Assembly: GCA_965221185.1 (NCBI GenBank)
Contig: OZ244866.1
Location: 3,844,001 to 3,908,000, forward strand
Direction of reading: 5' to 3'
Length of the DNA: 64,000 nucleotides
Source of the DNA: Aldehydirespirator sp965221185
Lineage (GTDB): Bacteria > Actinomycetota > Acidimicrobiia > Acidimicrobiales > Aldehydirespiratoraceae
Positions 17,448-26,408 of the stretch are shown here, piece after piece; the first letter of the stretch is position 1; each line of letters begins with the position of its first letter. A program made the translations under genes and the position numbers. The notes beneath the pieces were generated by a model. It worked only from the letters and a program-made list of their open reading frames with translations. It was not told where the DNA came from and ran no database searches.

Positions 17448-18299
17448 TCAGGATTCCTGTGATCCCGATTCGTGCCAAGAACCGATGACCATGTCGGCCA
17501 CCCATCCAAAAGCCACGAACACTGCCAGTCCGAGCGCCGAGGACAGGATCACCGCGCCGAACAGCCGCTCGGCTTGAAGGGTTGCCCTGTAGGAGTCGAG
17601 CAGTATCCCCAGGCCGGGTTCGCCTTGACGGAAGAAGAAATCGCCGACGATGGCACCGATCACGGCGAGTCCGGCCGAGATGCGCAACCCGACGAAGATC
17701 GACGGGGCCGCGGAAGGCAGCTGGAGCTTGATGAACCGCTGCCATCGGCTCGCCCGGCGCAATGTCATCACGTCGTGCAGCCCACGATCGGCCGATTTGA
17801 GCCCGAAGAGCGTATTGGTGATGATCGGGAACAACGCGATCATCACGCATACGATCACTCGGCTCCTGAAGTTGAACCCAAACCAGAAGCCGATCAGTGG
17901 GACCATCGCAAGAATCGGGATGGTCTGGATCAGCACCGCATAGGGATAGAACGACCACTCCATCCAACGCGCCTGACTCATCAACACCGCGAATATGCCG
18001 CCAAGGACGATAGCAACCGCCAGCCCGGTGAGAGCCACTCGCGTGGTGACCATCAGCCCATCAATCAGCTCGGATCGTGCCGAGCCATCGAAGAACGCTT
18101 CGTCAACGACCGCATGGGGTGGCGGAATGATGAAACGACGCCGCTCCTCGATCAGCACATAGGAAACGAGATACCAGACCGAGAGGAAGGCGGCGAAGAC
18201 AAGCCCGATTGCAAGTATGCGAAGATTCTTCTGGCCATCCATGACCAGGGAGCGCAGTGCTCTCGGGTGCAGGACTCTCTTGACGGCAGCGGTTCTCAT
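17448..18299 (-). CDS. ABC transporter permease, SsuC/TauC type
   Basis: The 283-residue membrane protein has about six hydrophobic segments and the EAA-loop-like stretch GLHDVMTLRRASRWQRFIKLQLPSAAPSIFVGLR, typical of BPD_transp_1 permeases in the nitrate/sulfonate/taurine family. It overlaps the ATPase gene by 4 bp (ATGA). It would form the channel for the substrate delivered by the lipoprotein at 19086-20420. Family members import sulfonates, thiamine precursors, nitrate or aromatic acids; specificity is not readable. Confidence 0.92.
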   Translation of the reverse strand: MRTAAVKRVLHPRALRSLVMDGQKNLRILAIGLVFAAFLSVWYLVSYVLIEERRRFIIPPPHAVVDEAFFDGSARSELIDGLMVTTRVALTGLAVAIVLGGIFAVLMSQARWMEWSFYPYAVLIQTIPILAMVPLIGFWFGFNFRSRVIVCVMIALFPIITNTLFGLKSADRGLHDVMTLRRASRWQRFIKLQLPSAAPSIFVGLRISAGLAVIGAIVGDFFFRQGEPGLGILLDSYRATLQAERLFGAVILSSALGLAVFVAFGWVADMVIGSWHESGSQES

Positions 18300-19042
18300 G
18301 TGGATTCGCTAAGCAGTCCTGCCACCTCAGCCGACAGCTGACCGAACTCCGGAGTGAAGCGGAAGTCTTTCGTGCGTGGGTAACCGAAGGGAATGTCGAC
18401 CTCGCCCACAATCCGGCCCGGCCGCGAGCCCATGACCACCACTCGGTTCGACATGTACACCGCCTCGGCCACCGAGTGGGTGATGAAGAGCGCGCTGAAC
18501 CTCGTCTCGCCGAAGAGCCTCAGCAGCTCGTCGTTGAGCCGCTGTCTCGACATCTCATCCAACGAGCCGAAGGGCTCGTCGAACAGGAACAGGCCCGGAT
18601 CGGTGGTCAGGGCGCGCGCCAGCGACACCCTCATACGCATTCCACCCGAGAGCTGCCGGGGGAGATGACGCTCGAAGCCGTCCAGATGAACGAGTGCAAT
18701 TGCCTCTCGCACCCGCCGCTTTCGCTCGTCGGCAGGCAGCCGTTCGAGTTCGTTGAGTAGCCCCACGTTGCGGACCACGCTGCGCCACGGCATCAGGGTC
18801 GGATCCTGGAACACGTATCCGATGTTCGGATCAGCCACCGTCACTCCGCCCGAAGTCGGCGACAGGAGTCCGGACGCGATCCGCAGCAGCGTTGACTTCC
18901 CACAACCCGATGGGCCGACGATGGTTACGAACTCTCGTGCCTTGAGTTCCAGTGAGACGTCTCCAACGGCGTTGGTTCCGTCCGGAAACACCATCCCCAC
19001 CGAGTCGAACGACAGCGGGGCGTCGACATCGGCCATCTCCAA
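18296..19042 (-). CDS. ABC transporter ATP-binding protein, SsuB/TauB type
   Basis: The 248-residue ATPase has Walker A VGPSGCGKSTLL, Q-loop YVFQDPTLMPWRSV, signature LSGGMRMRVSLARAL and Walker B LFLFDEPFGSLDEMSRQ, followed by the switch His in FITHSVAEAVYMSNRVVVM. The layout matches nitrate/sulfonate/taurine importer ATPases. ATG 19042 or the Met two codons later could start it. It is 43 bp downstream of the binding-protein gene and overlaps the permease gene. Confidence 0.95.
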   Translation of the reverse strand: MEMADVDAPLSFDSVGMVFPDGTNAVGDVSLELKAREFVTIVGPSGCGKSTLLRIASGLLSPTSGGVTVADPNIGYVFQDPTLMPWRSVVRNVGLLNELERLPADERKRRVREAIALVHLDGFERHLPRQLSGGMRMRVSLARALTTDPGLFLFDEPFGSLDEMSRQRLNDELLRLFGETRFSALFITHSVAEAVYMSNRVVVMGSRPGRIVGEVDIPFGYPRTKDFRFTPEFGQLSAEVAGLLSEST

Positions 19043-19085
19043 AGCGTAACGGCTCAGGTAGCTGCCAGTTCAGAGTAGCAGGATC

Positions 19086-20420
19086 TTACTCGAAAGTGAT
19101 CGAGGGATCGATGAACTGGTTGGTAGCCATCTCGGTAGGTCCGACACCAACTTCGACATCCTGGGCCTCCAGTACGGGCGCGAATGATGCATGGAACCGG
19201 GCGAGACGATCAAGATCGAAGCTTCCGGCAGCTCCATCGGGCCCATTCTGGAAGAAGTTCCTTTCTTGCATCACCGATGCAGCCCATTCCTGCAGGCCGG
19301 GACTAAGCGACAGTGTCGAACCCATTTGAGGGGCGAACTCCACGATTGATTGCATCGCTTCGCTCGGGTCTTGGGCGAATTCGACGGCTGCCTGCTGGAT
19401 TCTGGGCACTAGAACCTCGAGGCAATCAGCTTCTTCCTCGAGCACTTCGGGCCTCACCGACAGACTTCCGACACCTGGGTATGCCTCCCAGCCGGACTCT
19501 GACATAACCAGGAAATCAATGGGCTGGCCGCCCCAGTCCTCGATCTCGTTCTGGTAGAGCCAGGGCTCGTTCGTGATGAAGTTCTGCTGAACGAGGTCAC
19601 CTTCGACGACGAATCGGGAGGGAGAACCGTCGAACGACCCGTCCAACTGCTCCTCGCGTACCAGTCCCGTACCGGTCATCCAACGCACGAACGCCGAGGC
19701 TCCGAACACCAGCACCGTGGCGTCACTCTCGGCGATGTCGGTCACCGACTCGAAGTCGTACACGTCGGCGGGCCACATCAAGCCGATCGGACTGACCGCA
19801 ATCGGACTCACCACCGCTACGACCGGTGCACTGGCAGAGGAGCCCAACATGTTGTCGGTCGAGACCATGCCGATCAGTATCGAAGGATCCTGATAGATGA
19901 GAGATGAGGGCGGCTGGTACCCGACCGCTGGTCCGCCGGCACGGAGCTGGATTGTCACGCCCGGCTCGATCTCGTTGGTGTAATAGCCGTTTCCGTCGAT
20001 CTCACCATCGGGACCGGCCAACTGGAACATGGGTCCGTGGGTGTAGTCCGGGTACCAGTCGTGCTGAACGATGATGGGCGACGGGCACACATCGGCGAGG
20101 CTCGCCGGCGGAGCGGCAACGGGCTCGTCTTCACCTGAGGCCGCGGCGTCGTCTGCTGGTTCAGCGCCCGCGTCGCCCTCGTCGTCGGCGTCCGCGGCGC
20201 CGGCGTCGTCTGCTGGTTCGGCGCTGGCGGCGGCCTCGTCGTCGGTGTCCGCGGGCTGGGTTGCTGCCTCCGGATCGGATGGTTCCGTTGCCGCCGGCTC
20301 GGTAACCGGCGCTGGTTCGTCGGCAGTCTCCGCGTCGTCGTCATCGCCGCAACTTGCTGCCATCATCGCAAACGCCAGCGCGACCGCTATCAGTGTCCGT
20401 GCCTTGAATCGATTCCGCAT
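19086..20420 (-). CDS. Substrate-binding lipoprotein of the ABC importer
   Basis: The 444-residue protein has a lipoprotein signal (RTLIAVALAFAMMAASC, Cys at about residue 24), then an unusually long acidic linker of about 80 residues made almost entirely of Ala, Asp, Glu and Pro, then a periplasmic-binding-type domain beginning PIIVQHDWYPDYTHGPMF. The latter resembles NMT1/SsuA-like binding proteins. It is anchored outside the membrane and should deliver the ligand to the downstream permease and ATPase. The linker DNA contains imperfect repeats (TCGTCTGCTGGTTC twice near 20149-20220). Confidence 0.85.
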   Translation of the reverse strand: MRNRFKARTLIAVALAFAMMAASCGDDDDAETADEPAPVTEPAATEPSDPEAATQPADTDDEAAASAEPADDAGAADADDEGDAGAEPADDAAASGEDEPVAAPPASLADVCPSPIIVQHDWYPDYTHGPMFQLAGPDGEIDGNGYYTNEIEPGVTIQLRAGGPAVGYQPPSSLIYQDPSILIGMVSTDNMLGSSASAPVVAVVSPIAVSPIGLMWPADVYDFESVTDIAESDATVLVFGASAFVRWMTGTGLVREEQLDGSFDGSPSRFVVEGDLVQQNFITNEPWLYQNEIEDWGGQPIDFLVMSESGWEAYPGVGSLSVRPEVLEEEADCLEVLVPRIQQAAVEFAQDPSEAMQSIVEFAPQMGSTLSLSPGLQEWAASVMQERNFFQNGPDGAAGSFDLDRLARFHASFAPVLEAQDVEVGVGPTEMATNQFIDPSITFE

Positions 20421-20450
20421 CGTGCCCCTCCGTCCAGGCTTGACCTATCT

Positions 20451-20469
20451 TTCATATCTATCTTAGATT
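20451..20469. promoter_or_regulatory. Promoter/operator region of the ABC importer genes
   Basis: TTCATATCTATCTTAGATT lies about 30 bp before the lipoprotein start (minus strand). It shares CATATCTATC with 16479-16488 in front of the catabolic genes. On the minus strand it reads AAGATAGATATGAA, which may include a -10 element. It is a candidate site for the GntR regulator. Confidence 0.4.
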
Positions 20470-20554
20470 ACTCGGGGGCACAAATGGAGTGTCCGCTGGC
20501 AGGTAGCATCGTGACGGACCGCCAGTCTTGCCTAGCCACCGAGGAGCCCGAAGC

Positions 20555-21541
20555 ATGCAACTCACTTCGCGGGTGCCTCTAGTCGACCTGACTGAGGCGT
20601 TTGATCCGGGCCCGAGCCAGGACGCCGCGGTTGACGCGATCCGCGAGGCCTGCGAGGACATCGGATTCCTCCTGATCACCGGCCACGGCGTTCCCGGCAG
20701 CGTGCTTTCGTCGATCGAGGACGCTTCGCGCCAGTTCTTCTCCCTGCCTCACGAGGAGAAGATGCGTTGGGCGGCCCGCCCCGGCGTGTTTCGCGGCTAC
20801 AGGCCAGCCGGAGAAGCGGCGCTCGCCAAGTCACGCGACATCGAGACCGCGCCAGACCTGACCGAGGCGTTCTCGGTCAATCGTTTCGATGATGTCGAGG
20901 TGGCCCGCCGATCAGGTCTGCGAGAGGGGCGTGAGGCCTTCTTCGCGCCCAACATCTGGCCCGAGCGACCCCACGGCTTCAAGCACGCGTTCGAGACCTA
21001 CTACGCCATCATGGAGGATCTGACGAACCGCCTGATTGGGCTCATGGCCCTGGCCCTCGGTCTCGACGAGAACTGGTTCGACGACAAGATCCGCGACCAC
21101 ATAACCAATCTGACGGTCAACCACTATCACGCACTGGATGGCCCTCCCGCGCCAAACCAGTTCAGGCGGGGCGAGCACACCGACTGGGGCAGCGTGACGA
21201 TCCTCTACCACGACGGACGGCCTGGACTTCAGATCAAGCCACGCGACGGCGAGTGGGAGGACGTCCCGACCGTAGAGGGTGCGTTCGTAGTCAACCTCGG
21301 CGACCTGATGGCCACCTGGACGAATGATCAGTGGACGTCGACCCTGCACCGCGTCGTCGTGCCCGACGGCGACACCGGCGACCGGCTCTCCATCGCCTAC
21401 TTTCACCAACCGGCCTACGACGCCCGCATCGAGTGCATTCCTACCTGCACATCACCAGAAGAGCTGCCGCGCTACCTGCCCACGACATCGGGCGAATGGA
21501 TCCTGTCGATGCTGAGGAAGGTCCAACTGAAGTCCCAGTAG
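20555..21541 (+). CDS. 2-oxoglutarate/Fe(II) oxygenase, isopenicillin N synthase family
   Basis: About 328 residues from ATG 20555, which follows GAGGAGCCCGAAGC. The non-haem iron triad is visible as HTD (His208, Asp210) and His265, and RLS at 277-279 is the 2-oxoglutarate-binding motif. The N-terminal DIOX_N domain reads VPLVDLTEAF...EDIGFLLITGHGVP. Such soluble enzymes hydroxylate or desaturate small molecules. The gene diverges from the ABC importer (135-bp gap) and might share its regulation. Confidence 0.92.
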   Translation: MQLTSRVPLVDLTEAFDPGPSQDAAVDAIREACEDIGFLLITGHGVPGSVLSSIEDASRQFFSLPHEEKMRWAARPGVFRGYRPAGEAALAKSRDIETAPDLTEAFSVNRFDDVEVARRSGLREGREAFFAPNIWPERPHGFKHAFETYYAIMEDLTNRLIGLMALALGLDENWFDDKIRDHITNLTVNHYHALDGPPAPNQFRRGEHTDWGSVTILYHDGRPGLQIKPRDGEWEDVPTVEGAFVVNLGDLMATWTNDQWTSTLHRVVVPDGDTGDRLSIAYFHQPAYDARIECIPTCTSPEELPRYLPTTSGEWILSMLRKVQLKSQ

Positions 21542-21561
21542 CCGTCGGGCCCAGTTGGAAG

Positions 21562-22629
21562 TCACGCGTGGCGCAGGGCAACGAAGCGGGCCGTGGCGGC
21601 CAGGGCGTCAATGGCGGCGGGCACGTCCGGCAGTGTTTCCAGCGCGTCCAAGGCCTCGTCGAGAAGGGCCGTGATCTCGCCCTCAAGGCTTGAGAGGGCA
21701 CCGGTGTCGACGATCACCTGCTGCACCTCGGACACGATCTCGTCGTCCATCTCCGAGCCGACCGCGTCCAGCACTCCGAGCTGGGCCGGTGTGGCCGCAG
21801 CCCTGGCCATGGCCATCAGCAGCGTGGGCTTGCCCTCGCGCAGGTCGTCGCCCACAGGCTTGCCGGTGGCGGCCGGGTCTCCGAACGCTCCGAGCACGTC
21901 GTCGCGCAGCTGGAAGGCCATGCCGACAGGACGGCCGTGACGGGCCAGGGGCTCGGCCAGATCGGCCCGCCCGGCCACCGCCGCGCCGAGCTGAAGGGGC
22001 CGCACCACGGTGTAGCGGGCCGTCTTGTGCTCGATGATCCTTCGGGCCTCGTCCGCGGTGGCGCTTCCCCGCGCCGAGCCGACAACGTCGAGGTACTGGC
22101 CCATGTTCAACTCGGTGCGCAGTTCGTCCCACACCGCCCGAGTCTCGGGGGACACTCTCCCCAGCGTGCGGTCCGCGAGCACCATGGCCATGTCTCCCGC
22201 CAGCACCGCGGCCGCCTCGCCGAAGCGCCGGTCCTCGCCGTGCCACCGGCGGTCCCGGTGGCGCTGCACGAACTTGCGCCACACGGTGGGCGCGCCTCGC
22301 CGGGTGGGGGAGGCGTCCATCACGTCGTCGTGGGCCAGCGCGAAGGCATGGAGGATCTCCAGGGCGCAGCCGGCGTCGAGCGCACCGTCGCCGTCGGGGT
22401 CCCCGCCGCCCAGCAGCCATCCCCAGTGGCAGTAGGCGGGCCGGATGCGCTTGCCTCCGCCGAGCACCATGTCGGCCAGGTCGCCGAGCGGTTCGTCGAG
22501 GCTGGGGTCCAACGCGGCCCACTGGCGGCGCTCCGCGGTCAGGATCTCAGCGAGACGGGCCTGAACCCTGGCTGCGATGGCCTTCAGCTCCGCGGGGGGA
22601 CTCGGGCTCTCCCCGGCGGGAACGGTCAC
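21562..22629 (-). CDS. Polyprenyl (geranylgeranyl/farnesyl) diphosphate synthase
   Basis: The 355-residue protein has both Asp-rich motifs of trans-prenyltransferases: HDDVMDASPTRRG (DDVMD 101-105) and FQLRDDVLGAFGD (243-251), plus GGGKRIRP for diphosphate binding. It condenses isopentenyl diphosphate with allylic primers to make isoprenoid chains. The GTG start overlaps the xseB stop by 4 bp. Actinobacteria often place such a gene beside xseA/xseB as part of isoprenoid genes, which fits. Confidence 0.93.
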   Translation of the reverse strand: MTVPAGESPSPPAELKAIAARVQARLAEILTAERRQWAALDPSLDEPLGDLADMVLGGGKRIRPAYCHWGWLLGGGDPDGDGALDAGCALEILHAFALAHDDVMDASPTRRGAPTVWRKFVQRHRDRRWHGEDRRFGEAAAVLAGDMAMVLADRTLGRVSPETRAVWDELRTELNMGQYLDVVGSARGSATADEARRIIEHKTARYTVVRPLQLGAAVAGRADLAEPLARHGRPVGMAFQLRDDVLGAFGDPAATGKPVGDDLREGKPTLLMAMARAAATPAQLGVLDAVGSEMDDEIVSEVQQVIVDTGALSSLEGEITALLDEALDALETLPDVPAAIDALAATARFVALRHA

Positions 22630-22871
22630 GTCTCGGTGCCCGACTCCAGTACGGCGACGACCCGCTCCACCTGGATGCTGGCGTTGGTTATCCGGCGCCG
22701 GCAGATCTCTATGAGGGTGGCCGCCCGCTCGACCCGGTTGGCCAGCACGTCCACGTCCGGATCCTCGCCCTCCAGTTCTTCCAGGATCTGCTCGAGTTCG
22801 GCCATCGCTGCCGCGTAGCCGGGCTCGTCGGCGCTGCTGGGGCCGGTGGTGGGGGGCTTGTCGGTGCTCAT
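22626..22871 (-). CDS. xseB: Exodeoxyribonuclease VII small subunit
   Basis: The 81-residue protein contains YAAAMAELEQILEELEGEDPDVDVLANRVERAATLIEICRRRI, the helical hairpin typical of XseB. ATG 22871 was chosen because it overlaps the xseA stop (ATGA) and gives the usual length near 80. It binds the XseA large subunit to form the single-strand-specific exonuclease VII. It sits between xseA and the prenyl synthase in a translationally coupled set. Confidence 0.93.
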   Translation of the reverse strand: MSTDKPPTTGPSSADEPGYAAAMAELEQILEELEGEDPDVDVLANRVERAATLIEICRRRITNASIQVERVVAVLESGTET

Positions 22872-24289
22872 CGGTTCCGGTCCTCGCTGCCGTCGCGCCG
22901 AGCGCGAATCGTACTGTCCAACGTGCCGTCGCTCACATGGGTGACGATGCCATCGCCGGGTGACACGTCCTGCACGGATCGCACCAGCATCCCGTTCTCG
23001 CGGCGGGTCAGCGACCATCCCCGTCGCAGGATCAGGGTCGGGTCGAGAGTCCGCACCCTGTTGGCGACCGCGTCCAGATGCCGCTGGGCGTGGCGGATCT
23101 CGTGACGACCCGCCACTGACAGCCGGGCCGAGGCCCGGTCGAGTCGGCGGCTGCTCCGCCGCTCAACCGCGGGCCCAGCTTGGGCCAGCCGGTAGGTGAC
23201 CGCGGCCATTCGGCGCCCGGCGCGCGCCGTCGCGGCCCTCCCGGTGTGGACGAGGCGCTGGGCGGCCCCGTCGAGGTTGCGCCCGGCTCGCGCAGCCGCG
23301 GTCATTGCGCCGCGGGTGGTGTCGGCCGCGACCCTGCCAGTGCGGTTCTCGGCCGCGGCCAGGGCTCGGCGACCCCGCACCGTGATCGAGCGGCCGGTGT
23401 CGTCGAGCCGCTCCAGCCAGTCCTCCACCGCCTGGACCACGGCCCGGGCTGCAGCCGTCGGCGTCGAGCAGGCCGTGTGGGCCGTCTCGTCGGCCACGCT
23501 GCGGTCCGTCTCGTGGCCTATGCCGGTGAACACCGGCCGCTCGCACGAGACGATGGCCCGGGCCACGAGCTCGTGATCGAAGGCGATCAGGTCGGTGCGG
23601 CTGCCACCCCCGCGGGCCAGCACCACCACATCGACCCCGGCGCCGGTCACCGCCCTGATGGCGGCTGCGATGGCCTCGGGCGCGTCGGCGCCCTGCACCG
23701 GCGTGTCTGCCTCGAACACCTTGAAGGCGAGGCCACTGCCGTCCAGCACCCTGCGCATGTCGGCATGGGCCGCGCTGTCCAGAGAGGTGACCAGGCCCAC
23801 CCGCAGCGGTACCGGTGCCAGCGCCACCCCGGCGTTGCGTCGCAGCAATCCCTCGGCGGCGAGAACCTTCAGCAGTGCTTCACGGTCGGCGGCGATGGCG
23901 CCCAGCGTGTGGCCAGGATCGATGGAGGTCATCCGCAGCTGCAGCTGCCCTCTGGGCGGGTAGAAGTCGAGCATCCCCTGGATGCGCACCCTCAGCCCGT
24001 CGGCCATGCGGATGGCGTTGCCGTGCCTCTTGATGGTGTCGTTGACACGCTCCTTGTCGGAGCGGAACAGCACGACGCTCACCGAGGCCTCGGGCGGTGC
24101 TCCGGGCTCGGCGTGCTCGGGGCGCTCGACCAGGTCGAAGTACACGTGACCGCTGCGGGGCCGGCTGAGGGTGTCGATCTCGCCGGTTACCCAGACCCCG
24201 CTCGGGAAGGTCTCGTCCAGGGTCCAGCGCAGCACCTGGGCCAGCTCGCCCACCGTCAGGGTCTGGTCTGCTCCGATCAGGCTGGTCAT
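22868..24289 (-). CDS. xseA: Exodeoxyribonuclease VII large subunit
   Basis: About 473 residues from ATG 24289 (MTSLIGADQTLTVGELAQVLRW), overlapping the ABC exporter stop by 4 bp. The N-terminal OB-fold has VWVTGEIDTLSRPRSGHVYFDL; the catalytic domain shows VGLVTSLDSAAHADM, DVVVLARGGGSRTDLIAFD and PVFTGIGHETDRSVADETAHTACSTPTAAA, all XseA hallmarks. A long Arg/Ala-rich coiled coil follows and the C-terminus ends RRGWSLTR. The frame is open further upstream, but that part is antisense-like to the ABC gene. Confidence 0.95.
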   Translation of the reverse strand: MTSLIGADQTLTVGELAQVLRWTLDETFPSGVWVTGEIDTLSRPRSGHVYFDLVERPEHAEPGAPPEASVSVVLFRSDKERVNDTIKRHGNAIRMADGLRVRIQGMLDFYPPRGQLQLRMTSIDPGHTLGAIAADREALLKVLAAEGLLRRNAGVALAPVPLRVGLVTSLDSAAHADMRRVLDGSGLAFKVFEADTPVQGADAPEAIAAAIRAVTGAGVDVVVLARGGGSRTDLIAFDHELVARAIVSCERPVFTGIGHETDRSVADETAHTACSTPTAAARAVVQAVEDWLERLDDTGRSITVRGRRALAAAENRTGRVAADTTRGAMTAAARAGRNLDGAAQRLVHTGRAATARAGRRMAAVTYRLAQAGPAVERRSSRRLDRASARLSVAGRHEIRHAQRHLDAVANRVRTLDPTLILRRGWSLTRRENGMLVRSVQDVSPGDGIVTHVSDGTLDSTIRARRDGSEDRNR

Positions 24290-26172
24290 GGAGCCGGCTG
24301 TCCGGCGATCTCGGCTCGCAGCAGGCCCTCGTACAGCTCGGAGTACAGGCCCCCAGCGAGGCGCAGCTCGTCGTGGGTGCCCGACTGCGTGATCCGGCCG
24401 TCGTCGAGCACCACTATGAGGTCCGCGCCGACGATGGTGGACAGGCGGTGGGCCACCACCAGCGACGTCCGGCCCCGCAGCGCCTCCGTCAGAGCCTCCT
24501 GCACCTGGGCCTCGTTGTCGGTGTCGAGATGCGACGTCGCCTCGTCGAGGATGACGACGGCCGGATCCTTGAGCAGCATCCTGGCGATGGCCAGGCGCTG
24601 CTTCTCGCCGCCCGACAGCCGGTAGCCCCGCTCTCCGACCATTGTGTCGTAGCCGTCGGGCAGGGCCGCGATCACATCGTGGATGCGGGCCGAGCGGCAT
24701 GCCTCAGCCAACTGGATGTCTGTGGCGTCGGGCCGGGCATAGCGCAGGTTGGAGGCCACGGTGTCGTGAAAGAGGTGCGGGTCCTGAGTAACCGTGCCGA
24801 TGGCGGCCCGCAGCGACGCCTGCGTCAGGTCGCGCACGTCGACGCCGTTGACCAGCACCGCGCCCGCGGTCACGTCATGGAGCCGGGGCACCAGCGACAC
24901 CAGCGTCGTCTTGCCGGATCCCGACGGACCCACCACCGCCACCATCCGGCCTGGCTCGATCTCCAAGTCGATGCCGGCCAGCACCTCGGTCGCCGGCGCC
25001 GCGCTCGCCTGGGCGCTGGCCGCGGCCACCCCCAGCGATTCGGGCGTCCCGTCGGCCGACGGGTAGGCGAAGCGCACGCTTCTGAACTCGACCCGACCGT
25101 CCGGCCGCTGCAGGTCGCGGGCGTCGGGGCGGTCGGCGATCGGATTGGGGGTGTCGAGCACCTCGAACACCCGCTCGAAGCTCACGAACGCTGACATCAC
25201 GTCCACCCGGGCGTTGGACAGGCTGGTGAGGGGCACGTAGATGCGCACTGTGTAGAGGCCCAGCGCCACCAGCGTGCCCGCGGTCAGGGCGCCGTCGATG
25301 GCGAGGTGGCCGCCCAGCCAATAGACGATGGCCGTTCCCACCGCTCCCACCAGCGTCAGCGCGATGAGGAACACCGCCGAGTACATGGCGCTGCGGACCC
25401 CGATGTCGCGCACCCGCCCGGCCCGACCGGAGAAGTCGGCAGCCTCGTCGTCGTGGCGACCGAACAGCTTCACCAGCAGCGCGCCGGCCACGTTGAACCG
25501 CTCGGTCATCGTGTTGTTCATCGAGGCGTTGAGGTTCATCCCCTCCCGGGTGATGGCCTGCAGGCCCCGGCCCACCCGCCGGGCCGGCAGCACGAACACC
25601 GGCAGGATCACCACCGCCAGCAAAGTGAGCCGCCACTCCAGCGCAGCCATGACGATAAGGGTCCCCACCAGCGTGATGATGTTGCCCACCACCGTGCCGA
25701 GCGTGCCGGTGAAGGCCCGCTGGGCCCCGATCACATCGTTGTTGAGCCGGCTGACGAGGGTGCCGGTCTGGGTGCGGGTGAAGAAGGCCAGCGGCATGCG
25801 CTGCACGTGGTCGAACAGCCGCAGCCGAAGGTCGAAGATCAGGCCCTCGCCGATGCTGGAGCTGAGCCTGCGCGCCACTAGCGACAGCAGCGCCTCGCCC
25901 ACCGCGGTGGCGATCAGCACGACGAACAGCACGTTCAGGTAACCGCGGTCGCCCTCTGCGATGGCAGAGTCGAAGATCTCCCGGATCACCAGCGGAGGCA
26001 GCAGCCCCAGGAACGTCGAGGCGACCACGATGAGGATGAACGCGACGATCCCTGAGCGGTAGGGCCGGGCGAAACCCCACACCCGGCGCCGGGTGTGGGT
26101 GGTGATCGTCTTGCCCTTGAGCTGGGAGCGATCGGCCGACATGGAATGCATCACGTGGAACGGGCTTGCCAT
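24286..26172 (-). CDS. ABC transporter fused permease/ATPase (MsbA/MDR type)
   Basis: About 628 residues from ATG 26172. An N-terminal six-helix exporter domain (LIVVASTFLGLLPPLVIREIFDSAI...) is joined to an ATPase with Walker A VVGPSGSGKTTLV, signature LSGGEKQRLAIARMLL, Walker B AVVILDEATSHLD and switch VVAHRLSTI. It should work as a dimer that exports lipids or drugs. An Ala-rich insertion (VAAASAQASAAPATEVL) lies between the two domains. It is the first gene of a coupled set with xseA, xseB and the prenyl synthase. Confidence 0.95.
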   Translation of the reverse strand: MASPFHVMHSMSADRSQLKGKTITTHTRRRVWGFARPYRSGIVAFILIVVASTFLGLLPPLVIREIFDSAIAEGDRGYLNVLFVVLIATAVGEALLSLVARRLSSSIGEGLIFDLRLRLFDHVQRMPLAFFTRTQTGTLVSRLNNDVIGAQRAFTGTLGTVVGNIITLVGTLIVMAALEWRLTLLAVVILPVFVLPARRVGRGLQAITREGMNLNASMNNTMTERFNVAGALLVKLFGRHDDEAADFSGRAGRVRDIGVRSAMYSAVFLIALTLVGAVGTAIVYWLGGHLAIDGALTAGTLVALGLYTVRIYVPLTSLSNARVDVMSAFVSFERVFEVLDTPNPIADRPDARDLQRPDGRVEFRSVRFAYPSADGTPESLGVAAASAQASAAPATEVLAGIDLEIEPGRMVAVVGPSGSGKTTLVSLVPRLHDVTAGAVLVNGVDVRDLTQASLRAAIGTVTQDPHLFHDTVASNLRYARPDATDIQLAEACRSARIHDVIAALPDGYDTMVGERGYRLSGGEKQRLAIARMLLKDPAVVILDEATSHLDTDNEAQVQEALTEALRGRTSLVVAHRLSTIVGADLIVVLDDGRITQSGTHDELRLAGGLYSELYEGLLRAEIAGQPAP

Positions 26173-26273
26173 CGCAGCCGAGCCTACGAAGCACACCACC
26201 GGTAGCGTCTAGGAGGCCGAGCGGAAGGCAGCAGTTCATGAGGATTCTCGCGAGGCGCCGAGCGAGGCCCCGG

Positions 26274-26360
26274 GCCCGAGCGGCCCGTGAGCACAGCGAA
26301 CCGGAGCGGGAGACACGGCCCGAGCGGCCCGTGAGCGCAGCGAACAAGAGCGGGAAACAC
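26274..26360. repeat. Two tandem 44-bp repeats
   Basis: Units begin at 26274 and 26318 with a 44-bp period (GCCCGAGCGGCCCGTGAGCR start; about 90% identical). They lie in the 236-bp gap between the divergent ABC exporter and PncB-PncA genes. No gene is evident in this gap. They probably contain or flank the promoters of both genes. Confidence 0.75.
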
Positions 26361-26408
26361 AACACCGCATCGCGAGGCGTTGGCACCGACCTGCGGGGTC
26401 TGTAGGGC

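Noticed and set aside
23180..24625. Long open frame antisense to xseA
   Set aside because: Gly/Arg/His-rich composition without domains; xseA on the other strand is unmistakable.
24875..26386. Long minus-strand frame overlapping the ABC exporter gene
   Set aside because: Arg/Pro-rich; the exporter reads with complete ABC motifs in another frame.
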